DNA from: an uncultured Oscillospiraceae bacterium
GTDB lineage: Bacteria; Bacillota; Clostridia; Oscillospirales; Oscillospiraceae
Assembly (NCBI GenBank): GCA_910579725.1
Contig: CAJTUD010000066.1
Location: 9,092 to 16,149 of the forward strand
Reading direction: 5' to 3'
Length of the DNA stretch: 7,058 nucleotides
Shown: positions 1-6,067 of the stretch, in pieces
Position numbering within the stretch: the first letter of the stretch is position 1
How the letters are laid out: every line of letters begins with the position of its first letter
Made by a program: the position numbers and the translations under genes
The notes under the pieces: generated by a model
Told to the model about the DNA's origin: nothing
Seen by the model: only the letters and a program-made list of their open reading frames with translations
Databases searched by the model: none

Positions 1-738
1 ACAGACCGGCTGGCGGAGGAAATGACCTCCGGCGGTAAGGCCGGATACCGGTATGTGAAGGCCAACTACTCCCGTATTCTGGACAGCTTTGCCGGAATTC
101 CCATGAAAAAGACCGACAAGGTGAAGGTGGGCATCGTAGGGGAGATCTTCGTGAAGTACTCCCCCCTTGGCAACAACAACTTAGAGCAGTTCCTGGTGGA
201 TGAGGGGGCCGAGGCGGTGGTCCCCGGACTGCTGGACTTCTGCCTGTACTGTGTGTACAACAACCTGCTGGACCGGAAGCTCTATGGAATGCAGAAAAAT
301 GTCCAGCTGGCCTATAGGATCGCTTACCGGTATCTGGTGGACAAAGAGCGGGATATGATCGAGGCGATTCGCAGGCATGGCCGGTTTGAGCCGCCCACGC
401 TCTTCACCCACACCATCGCGCTGGTGCAGGGAACCATCAGCATGGGAGTCAAAATGGGAGAGGGGTGGCTTCTGACGGCGGAGATGCTGGAGCTGGCGGA
501 CAAGGGGGTGGGGAACATTGTGTGCACCCAGCCCTTCGGGTGCCTGCCCAATCACATCTGCGGCAAGGGCATGATGAAGCCCATCAAGGAAAAAAATCCG
601 GAGATCAATATTGTGGCCATTGACTACGACGCCGGGGCCACCAAAGTCAATCAGGAGAACCGGCTGAAGCTGATGCTGGCCAACGCCCGGCAGAGGAAAG
701 AGGCCGCGGAGGCCCGCGTGGGTGCCGCAGGGCGGTAA
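1..738 (+). CDS. 2-hydroxyacyl-CoA dehydratase/activase-family protein, C-terminal part (5' end outside window)
   Basis: The open frame runs from base 1 to TAA at 736-738, giving 245 codons of a protein whose start lies to the left. The segment has the KVGIVGEIFVKYSPLGNN block, then PGLLDFCLYC, and near the end CTQPFGCLPNHICGKG followed by IVAIDYDAGATKVNQENR. These blocks are typical of the C-terminal part of the large activase-related proteins (COG3580/3581-like) of the 2-hydroxyacyl-CoA dehydratase group. In that group an ATP-dependent iron-sulfur activator passes an electron to a dehydratase acting on 2-hydroxyacyl-CoA during amino-acid fermentation. Cysteines at fragment residues 81, 84, 175, 181 and 187 could ligate a cluster; that is inference. 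The last 20 or so residues are an Arg/Ala-rich tail. The substrate cannot be told, and the protein may be an uncharacterised paralogue rather than a true dehydratase. The ATPase part, if present, is off-window. Confidence 0.8.
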   Translation, partial: TDRLAEEMTSGGKAGYRYVKANYSRILDSFAGIPMKKTDKVKVGIVGEIFVKYSPLGNNNLEQFLVDEGAEAVVPGLLDFCLYCVYNNLLDRKLYGMQKNVQLAYRIAYRYLVDKERDMIEAIRRHGRFEPPTLFTHTIALVQGTISMGVKMGEGWLLTAEMLELADKGVGNIVCTQPFGCLPNHICGKGMMKPIKEKNPEINIVAIDYDAGATKVNQENRLKLMLANARQRKEAAEARVGAAGR

Positions 739-757
739 ACGGAAGAGTAAAGGTAGG

Positions 758-793
758 GGAGGTCCGAAAATCCGAAGGGGTTTTCGGACCTCC
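758..793 (+). terminator. Perfect 13-bp hairpin after the dehydratase-family gene
   Basis: GGAGGTCCGAAAA (758-770) pairs exactly with TTTTCGGACCTCC (781-793) around a 10-base loop, 19 bases after the stop codon. Position and strength fit a transcription terminator or mRNA 3'-end stabiliser. The bases after it (TTGAGCG) are not a T tract, so an intrinsic terminator is not proven. A weaker hairpin with a five-T run at 813-829 may assist. Confidence 0.5.
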
Positions 794-963
794 TTGAGCG
801 TATCAAATAAAACGGCAGCGCCGCTTTTTGCGTCAGGGCCGTCATGGAGCGGCCGCCCTTGCCCGGGCCGAGCCCTGTCTGGCGCGGGTCCGTCTCGGGT
901 CACTGCCGGATCAACGGATATCCGTACTTTTCGGCCGGTTCACGGACCTGACTGGTGCCGGTT

Positions 964-1021
964 TGATACTATTGCCTGCATATTTACAACTTGTTTCCAT
1001 CTGAAATCTATGATAGTATCA
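964..1021. repeat. 9-bp inverted repeat flanking the candidate promoter
   Basis: TGATACTAT (964-972) is the exact reverse complement of ATAGTATCA (1013-1021), with 40 bases between. The right arm covers the candidate -10 box and the left arm lies about 19 bases upstream of the -35 box. This could be a pair of regulator half-sites or chance; no matching regulator gene is seen here. Confidence 0.35.
991..1019 (+). promoter_or_regulatory. Candidate promoter for the GH85 gene
   Basis: TTGTTT (991-996) and TAGTAT (1014-1019) are separated by exactly 17 bases in the only AT-rich patch of the gap. Matches to the sigma-A consensus are moderate (3/6 and 4/6). An alternative -10, TATGAT at 1009-1014, lacks a well-spaced -35; the nearest good hexamer, TTTACA at 983-988, is 20 bases away. 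Either choice gives a 5' leader of roughly 125-135 bases before the ATG at 1151. Confidence 0.35.
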
Positions 1022-1074
1022 GCTGGGACCGGGGCAGAGAGATATCCGTCTGCCTGCGGACTGATTCGACAAAA

Positions 1075-1100
1075 GGAGGTTAATGAGAAACCGGCGTTGA
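1075..1100 (+). other. Orphan Shine-Dalgarno with a five-codon reading frame in the GH85 leader
   Basis: A near-perfect AAAAGGAGGT (1071-1080) sits about 70 bases before the GH85 start, too far to serve it. The next ATG (1083) opens a five-codon frame, Met-Arg-Asn-Arg-Arg, ending in TGA at 1098-1100. The gap of three bases from GGAGG to ATG is shorter than usual. It may be a tiny leader peptide that affects the gene below, or a relic of a lost start. Low confidence. Confidence 0.2.
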
Positions 1101-1150
1101 TCCATATCTGTGTATGAATTTATGATGAAATCTGGAAAGGAGCCCCTGAG

Positions 1151-4096
1151 ATGAAAAAAATAATCATGAAGACATTGACGCTGCTCCTGGCAGCGGCAAT
1201 GATGGCAGGTCTGAGCGGATGCAATTCCGGCAGTCCCAACACACCTTCCGATACCAGTCCTGACACCGACATCAGCACCAATGCAGCCCCCAGTACCGAT
1301 ACAGCCGCTCCCGCAGAGCCTGCGCCGGAGCAGCCCGCAATGTCTGTAACGGAGGAGAATACATACAGCAAGCCTCTGCCCAATCTCCCCGAAGTTCCCT
1401 ACTGGTTTCCCAGCGACCTGCTGAGCTGGGATCCTGCCAAGGATGCCGACGCCGCCTATAACGTCAGCGCCGTCCCCCTGGCCCAGCGTGTAGCCAAGGA
1501 TCAGCTCACTCCCGCCAACGCCACCCAGAACAAGGACATGAACGTGGTGGCTATCTCCATTATGAACGCCAGCACCAGCGGAAACGCGCCCCACGGCCTG
1601 AATACGGCCAACGCCAATGTGTTTTCCTACTGGCAGTACATTGACAAGCTGGTGTACTGGGGCGGTTCCTCTGGCGAGGGCCTGATTGTGGCCCCCAGCG
1701 CAGACGTCATCGATGCGGCCCACCGCAACGGCGTGCCGGTCCTGGGCACCGTGTTCTTCCCCCAGGCGGCCCACGGCGGTAAGATCGAGTGGCTCAACGA
1801 CTTCCTGCAAAAGGACGCCGGCGGCAATTTTCCCATGATCGACAAGCTCATGGAGGTTGCGGAGTACTTCGGTTTTGACGGCTGGTTTATCAACCAGGAG
1901 ACCGAGGGCGGCGAGAGCGATCCCAACGGCCCGCTGACGGCGGACCATGCCGCTCTCATGCAGGAGTTCATCAAGGCGTTCAAGGCCAAGGCCGGCGACA
2001 GCCTGGAGATTATGTGGTACGACTCCATGACCGAGGCCGGCGAGATGGACTGGCAGAACGCCCTGACCAGCCAGAACCAGGCATTCCTCATCGATGGGGA
2101 TAAGAACGCCGTCGCTGACAGCATGTTCCTGAACTTCTGGTGGACATTGGAAAAAATGTCCGAAGAGCGTATGGCCATGATGAATCCCGAGCAGCGGGAA
2201 TACTACGAGAAGACCCTTGCCGCGCTGCATGACGATCCCCTTCTGAAGAGCTCCAGAGAGCTGGCGGAGGAGCTGGGCATTGATCCCTACTCCCTGTACG
2301 CCGGTATCGACGTTCAGGCGAGGGGCTACGACACTCCCGTTGAGTGGGATCTGTTTGCCCCCGGAAATCAGCCCTACACCTCTCTGGGACTGTACTGTCC
2401 CAGCTGGACCTACTTCGCGGCCAACGACTTCTTCGACGATTATCAGAAGAAGGAGCGTGATCTGTGGGTCAACGAGAAGGGCGATCCCTTCGCAGCCGTT
2501 GAGCCCAAGGAAGGCGCCTGGAGAGGGATTTCCACCTATGCCATTGAGCAGACTGTCGTCAATCAGGTCCCCTTTGTCACCAATTTCAGCATGGGCCATG
2601 GCTACAACTTCTTCATTGACGGCGTGAAGGTTTCTCAGAAGGACTGGAACAACCGCAGTATGCAGGACGTGATGCCCACTTACCGCTGGCACGTGGAGCA
2701 GGAAGGCGGCAATGTGCTGAAGGCTACCGTCGACTACTCCGACGCCTACTATGGAGGCACCAGCGTGGGGCTTAACGGCAAGGCGTTTAAGGATCAGTCC
2801 TCCACCATCACGCTCTACAGCGCCCAGCTGCCCATGACCGGGGATCTGTCCTTTACCGTCAAGGCCAAGGCTGCCGTGGAAACCTCCCTGGATCTGGTGG
2901 TCACTCTGTCCGACGGCAGCACTGAGACCATCAGCGGCGACAAGAAGGTTGGGAATGAGTGGACCAGCGTGTCCTATGACGTCTCCGGTCTGGACGGTAA
3001 GACTGTCACCGCCATCGGCTTCAAGCTCACCGCCTCTGAGGATGTTATGGCGCTGAAATTCCTCCTGGGCCAGATCGCTGTCACAAAGCAGGGCGAAACC
3101 GCCTCTCTGTCGGCTTCCGGCCTGAAGGTGGACAGCACCAGCTTTGACGACGACGACTGCATGTACACCGGCGTCCGCCTGACCTGGACCGGCACAGCGG
3201 ATCACTATGAGATTTACCGCGTGAATCAGGACGGCAGCTGCTCCTTCCTGGCCGCCACCCCTGGTACCAACTACTACATTAACGGCCTGGAGCGGAACGA
3301 TGACACCAACAAGACCAACTTCCAGGTGGTTCCCGTAAGTATCACCGGCGAGCGGGGCACAGCCTCCGAGACCGCCACCATGGACTGGCCCGACAACAGC
3401 CTGCCCAAGGCGGATTTCAAGGCTTCCGCCACTCTGGCGGCTCCCGGTCAGGAGATCGTCTTTGAGAGCCTTTGCTCCGCCAATACCGAAACCCTGTCCT
3501 GGGAGTTCCCCGGCGCTTCCACCGAGACCAGCTCTGACGCTTCTCCCAAGGTGAGCTACGCTGCCGAGGGCACCTACACCGTGAAAGTCACCGCCAAGAA
3601 CGCCTCCGGCGAGGCTGTGGCGGAGAAGGAAGGTCTGATCACCATCTCCTCCAAGGTTGCCGGCGAGCTGGTCCTGCTCAGTCAGGGCAAAGACACCGAG
3701 GCGACCGCTTACGTCAACGAGAACGAGGCGCCTCCCTTCGCGGTGGACGGCGATGTAACCAAAAAGTGGTGCGCCACCGGCAACCCGCCCCACGCCATCA
3801 CCATTGACCTGGGCGATGTGAAGGCCGTCAGCGAGGTCCATATTGCCCACGCCGAGGCCGGCGGAGAGGGCAGCTCCATGAACACCAAGGCGTACACCAT
3901 CCTCGTCAGCACCGACGGTGAGGAATTCACCGAGGTGGTGAAGGTCACGAAGAACACGCTGGGCGAGACAGTGGACACCTTCCAGGTGGTCAACGCCCGG
4001 TACGTGAAGCTGTCCGTGGATAAGCCCACGCAGGGCTCCGATACTGCGGCCAGAATTTACGAAGTCGAGGTGTACGGCCTGGACGAGGGCCTGTAA
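1151..4096 (+). CDS. Secreted GH85 endo-beta-N-acetylglucosaminidase lipoprotein with PKD and CBM32-like domains
   Basis: This 981-residue protein would hydrolyse the GlcNAc-beta-1,4-GlcNAc bond in the core of N-linked glycans at the cell surface. MKKIIMKTL plus a hydrophobic run and LSGC gives a lipoprotein signal with Cys24 as the lipidated residue. A Ser/Thr/Pro/Asp linker spans about 25-68. The GH85 barrel spans about 75-510 and contains FDGWFINQET, in which Asn248 and Glu250 match the Asn-X-Glu catalytic pair of the family. Other family-like blocks are MWYDSM (288-293), YAGIDVQARGY (383-393) and NFSMGHGYNFF (478-488). Then come a beta-sandwich (about 515-648), an Fn3-like module (655-745), a PKD-like module (752-833) and an F5/8 type C/CBM32-like domain (838-977). 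The order resembles Streptococcus Endo-D. There is no LPXTG anchor. GGAG at 1139-1142, eight bases before ATG, supports this start. Transglycosylation ability and exact glycan preference are not visible. Confidence 0.93.
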   Translation: MKKIIMKTLTLLLAAAMMAGLSGCNSGSPNTPSDTSPDTDISTNAAPSTDTAAPAEPAPEQPAMSVTEENTYSKPLPNLPEVPYWFPSDLLSWDPAKDADAAYNVSAVPLAQRVAKDQLTPANATQNKDMNVVAISIMNASTSGNAPHGLNTANANVFSYWQYIDKLVYWGGSSGEGLIVAPSADVIDAAHRNGVPVLGTVFFPQAAHGGKIEWLNDFLQKDAGGNFPMIDKLMEVAEYFGFDGWFINQETEGGESDPNGPLTADHAALMQEFIKAFKAKAGDSLEIMWYDSMTEAGEMDWQNALTSQNQAFLIDGDKNAVADSMFLNFWWTLEKMSEERMAMMNPEQREYYEKTLAALHDDPLLKSSRELAEELGIDPYSLYAGIDVQARGYDTPVEWDLFAPGNQPYTSLGLYCPSWTYFAANDFFDDYQKKERDLWVNEKGDPFAAVEPKEGAWRGISTYAIEQTVVNQVPFVTNFSMGHGYNFFIDGVKVSQKDWNNRSMQDVMPTYRWHVEQEGGNVLKATVDYSDAYYGGTSVGLNGKAFKDQSSTITLYSAQLPMTGDLSFTVKAKAAVETSLDLVVTLSDGSTETISGDKKVGNEWTSVSYDVSGLDGKTVTAIGFKLTASEDVMALKFLLGQIAVTKQGETASLSASGLKVDSTSFDDDDCMYTGVRLTWTGTADHYEIYRVNQDGSCSFLAATPGTNYYINGLERNDDTNKTNFQVVPVSITGERGTASETATMDWPDNSLPKADFKASATLAAPGQEIVFESLCSANTETLSWEFPGASTETSSDASPKVSYAAEGTYTVKVTAKNASGEAVAEKEGLITISSKVAGELVLLSQGKDTEATAYVNENEAPPFAVDGDVTKKWCATGNPPHAITIDLGDVKAVSEVHIAHAEAGGEGSSMNTKAYTILVSTDGEEFTEVVKVTKNTLGETVDTFQVVNARYVKLSVDKPTQGSDTAARIYEVEVYGLDEGL

Positions 4097-4128
4097 CCCG
4101 CAGAGAAGGCATCCCGCGATAACAAGTA

Positions 4129-4153
4129 CGGCGGCCTCTTCCAGAGGCCGCCG
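4129..4153 (+). terminator. GC-rich 11-bp hairpin after the GH85 gene
   Basis: CGGCGGCCTCT (4129-4139) pairs perfectly with AGAGGCCGCCG (4143-4153) around a 3-base loop, 32 bases after the GH85 stop. It is very stable and correctly placed for a terminator or 3' stabiliser. The following bases (CTTGGCTGTTGG) are only weakly T-rich, so classical intrinsic termination is uncertain. Confidence 0.55.
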
Positions 4154-4185
4154 CTTGGCTGTTGGAAATCTCCGCAGAACTTCCG

Positions 4186-4226
4186 CTGAAGAGACGGTTA
4201 TCCATCATGGATAACCGTCTCTTCAG
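4186..4226. repeat. Perfect 19-bp stem hairpin with 3-base loop
   Basis: The arms 4186-4204 and 4208-4226 are exact reverse complements (outer end CTGAAGAGACGG, loop TCA). It lies 32 bases beyond the GC-rich hairpin. No T tract follows on either strand. It may be a second, bidirectional transcription barrier between convergent genes, or a copy of a dispersed genomic palindrome. Confidence 0.6.
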
Positions 4227-4333
4227 TCGTTGTAACCGAGGGGAAAATTCATAGACGACGCAAGGGCGCGTACAGTGCGCAGCTGTCCTGCTTATATCAG
4301 CTCTGGAAGCAAATAGGAACTACACTGGACGAA

Positions 4334-4385
4334 ATGTTTTCTTATGACACCGCCCGCGTTCAAGGTGGTTGCCATAAGAAAACAT
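4334..4385. repeat. 13-bp inverted repeat with 26-base loop
   Basis: ATGTTTTCTTATG (4334-4346) is the exact reverse complement of CATAAGAAAACAT (4373-4385). CACC and GGTG inside the loop could extend the pairing. The right arm is A-rich and is not followed by a T tract on +. Read on the - strand it is likewise not a standard terminator. Role unknown; it lies in the junction left of the exporter operon. Confidence 0.5.
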
Positions 4386-4483
4386 GAGAAAACCCAATAA
4401 AATCAATGTTTTTAAGGGCAGCGGAAAACGGGGCGGCGCAAACAAGTAAACAACAACACAGAAATCCGAACATAGAATATCGG

Positions 4484-4524
4484 TCTGCCCAGCAGCATTT
4501 TTTTCTTTTCCGCCGCTGGGCAGA
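4484..4524 (-). terminator. Possible terminator of the exporter operon
   Basis: TCTGCCCAGC (4484-4493) pairs exactly with GCTGGGCAGA (4515-4524) around a 21-base loop, beginning 15 bases beyond the permease stop codon. Placement fits the operon's 3' end. The loop is long and no T run follows on the - strand, so the call is weak. On + a 4-bp CTGC/GCAG hairpin (4485-4495) precedes a seven-T run and could end rightward transcripts instead. Confidence 0.35.
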
Positions 4525-4538
4525 TGGCTCTACCTACA

Positions 4539-5255
4539 TTATCGGGTCTCGATTTTTTTCAGTAATATAGCGCATATCAGCGCAGCTGCAATGAAGATAA
4601 CGAGCAAAGGCCAAAGGTTGTGCCATGCAAAATTACTTTCCGTCATGAATGCATATCCCCATGTTGCGGGGAATAATTTTCCAACCATCACAAATGCCTT
4701 GGGAAGCATATCACTTGGAAACATGATCCCCGAGAGCATCGTGGATGGAAGAAATAGCAGGATAGAAAACATAGATGTATTCGCCGTATCTTTTACGGCC
4801 AATCCGATCACACTGGCAATACTGAGCGATACGGCAATCAGGGTAATCAGCCCAACAAAATATGCTGCCGGATGCGCCGGAATTTTTGCATCAAAGGCAA
4901 CCGGTGCAATGACATAAAGGATGAAACTCATGATGAGCAGATGAACAAACGCCGAAATATTGGTCAAAAATAATCCTAATGACAAAGGCACGCCATTCGC
5001 CTGGTATACGTTCTTCACATCGCTCCTGTATATTTCCGTAAGCGAGGGCGGCAATCCTATCAATGCGCCCATAGTGACGGTAAATACCGACATGGACTGA
5101 ATCAAAGTCTCGCCGCTTTCCGGCATAACAGCTATGAAAATTCCTCCCATAACTGCGAAAAACAGGAGAGGGACAGCATAGCAGGTAATCAACATTGTCC
5201 GACTTCGCAAATCCAGCTTCCATTGTAATGCGGCTCCATATAAAAATCCATTCAT
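4539..5255 (-). CDS. ABC-2 type transporter permease
   Basis: This 238-residue integral membrane protein is the channel-forming subunit of an ABC exporter. About six hydrophobic segments are visible, near residues 21-44, 53-72, 94-120, 130-154, 160-180 and 213-232. A short amphipathic N-terminus (QWKLDLRSRT) and a basic C-terminal tail (LLKKIETR) flank them. Size and layout fit the ABC-2 permease family used for drugs, bacteriocins or lipids. The motif SGIMFPSDMLP before the last helix is typical of that family. The start codon overlaps the ATPase stop as ATGA (5252-5255), and GGGGGAG sits six bases upstream, so translation is probably coupled. One permease is encoded, so a homodimer is expected. 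The substrate cannot be read from the sequence. It is not a lipoprotein-exporting FtsX-type permease, as no large extracellular domain is present. Confidence 0.88.
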   Translation of the reverse strand: MNGFLYGAALQWKLDLRSRTMLITCYAVPLLFFAVMGGIFIAVMPESGETLIQSMSVFTVTMGALIGLPPSLTEIYRSDVKNVYQANGVPLSLGLFLTNISAFVHLLIMSFILYVIAPVAFDAKIPAHPAAYFVGLITLIAVSLSIASVIGLAVKDTANTSMFSILLFLPSTMLSGIMFPSDMLPKAFVMVGKLFPATWGYAFMTESNFAWHNLWPLLVIFIAAALICAILLKKIETR

Positions 5256-6067
5256 TCTTTACTCCCCCTTGCTATTCTTACAAAATGTTGTTCCAGAGAA
5301 CCACGGTCTACTTGGATGTCTTGAATGTCCATCTTCTTTTCCTGATAATCTTTCAATATGGAAATCAAACTTTCCCCAATATTGTCAGCATCAAAGGTTT
5401 CGGTCCCCTGGCTTGTTTTGATACAGATATTGTAATGTTTTCCGACCGCCTCCGTCAGTTCGTCCACTGTTCCCGCAAACGCGATCCGGCCATCTTTCAG
5501 AATTGCGATATTATCACATAGGCTTTCTACTTCGGCCATGTCATGGCTGGCCAGCAGGATCGTTTTTCCTTGAGCCTTCAGTGTGCGGATATACTCGTGG
5601 AGAGATATCCGTCCCTCAATGTCCAGTCCGGCAGTCGGCTCGTCCAGGAACACAATATCGGGATTGCTGATTAAAGCCAGTGCCAAATGCAGCCGCCGTT
5701 TCTGTCCGGCTGACATCTCCTGATACTGTTTGTTCACCAGACTGTTTACACCTAACGCCGCCAGCATAGAGGTATCAACGGCGGCCCTGTTCCATTTCGC
5801 AAAAAGGTGAACAGCCTCCGTCCCTTTGATATGAGCAGGCAGAGAAGCCGACTGTAATTGAATCCCCATACTTCCGCTTATGGAGATGCTGCCGCTGTCG
5901 TACTTACGTAAACCTTCAATACATTCAAGCGTAGTTGTTTTTCCCGCGCCATTTACACCGAGCAATGCAAAAATATCTCCTTTGTGTACGCACAGATCAA
6001 TGCCCTTCAGTACCTCTTTTTTCCCGTAGCTTTTACGCAATCCGTTCACTTGCAATGCGTCTGTCAT
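5252..6067 (-). CDS. ABC transporter ATP-binding protein
   Basis: This 271-residue cytoplasmic ATPase drives the neighbouring permease. Walker A is GVNGAGKT (37-44). The Q-loop lies around Gln70/Gln72. The signature is MSAGQ (118-122), a variant of LSGGQ. Walker B is IVFLDEP with Asp142 and Glu143, the D-loop is AGLD (146-149) and the switch His is 175. All catalytic residues are present. A C-terminal extension of about 65 residues after the nucleotide-binding core, ending in LEQHFVRIARG, is common in exporters of the DrrA/BcrA/CcmA-like group. The ATG overlaps the regulator's stop as ATGA (6064-6067). A strong AGGAGG (6075-6080) lies seven bases upstream, inside the regulator gene. The role is export, probably of a toxic or signalling small molecule or peptide; this is inferred from family and operon context. 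Confidence 0.93.
   Translation of the reverse strand: MTDALQVNGLRKSYGKKEVLKGIDLCVHKGDIFALLGVNGAGKTTTLECIEGLRKYDSGSISISGSMGIQLQSASLPAHIKGTEAVHLFAKWNRAAVDTSMLAALGVNSLVNKQYQEMSAGQKRRLHLALALISNPDIVFLDEPTAGLDIEGRISLHEYIRTLKAQGKTILLASHDMAEVESLCDNIAILKDGRIAFAGTVDELTEAVGKHYNICIKTSQGTETFDADNIGESLISILKDYQEKKMDIQDIQVDRGSLEQHFVRIARGSKE

Larger units (their letters stand above)
739..1150. other. Intergenic region between dehydratase-family gene and GH85 gene
   Basis: This 412-base stretch has no convincing gene. It holds a perfect hairpin just after the left gene (758-793) and a weak 4-bp hairpin followed by five T (813-829). A GC-rich stretch without recognisable features spans about 830-960. An AT-richer segment at 960-1020 contains the candidate promoter, and a leader of about 125 bases leads to the GH85 start. 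GATATCCGT occurs twice (917-925 and 1041-1049). Frames open here lack a ribosome site and family-like sequence. Confidence 0.6.
4097..4538. other. Intergenic junction between the GH85 gene and the exporter operon
   Basis: This 442-base stretch separates two genes whose 3' ends face each other. It contains four inverted repeats (4129-4153, 4186-4226, 4334-4385, 4484-4524) and no gene with a ribosome site. A frame without a start codon runs from 4190 to a TGA at 4385-4387. Its second half looks protein-like by composition (LWKQIGTTLDEMFSYDTARV and on to GGCHKKT) but cannot be assigned to a family. It could be a decayed gene end. Composition shifts from GC-rich to more AT-rich across the stretch. 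Confidence 0.5.

Noticed and set aside
181..903. 240-codon frame on - opposite the dehydratase-family gene
   Set aside because: It is antisense to recognisable protein motifs and gives Pro/Leu/Gly/His-rich sequence with no family resemblance.
917..1049. Direct repeat GATATCCGT at 917-925 and 1041-1049
   Set aside because: Nine bases including an EcoRV-type palindrome is short. A very similar string also occurs inside the ATPase gene near 5604, so chance is likely.
722..1117. 131-codon frame on + covering the first intergenic gap
   Set aside because: It overlaps the end of the upstream gene, runs through its hairpin, lacks a ribosome site and has Arg/Pro/Ser-rich low-information sequence.
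1019..3850. A 943-codon open frame on the - strand opposite the GH85 gene
   Set aside because: It is antisense to a gene with clear family motifs and a lipoprotein signal. Its protein is Gly/Val/His/Leu-rich and without domains, as expected from the complement of a GC-rich coding strand with strong codon bias. No ribosome site is evident.
4406..4570. 54-codon frame on + starting ATG at 4406 and running into the permease 3' end
   Set aside because: No ribosome site, overlaps a convincing gene antisense, and its sequence is not family-like.
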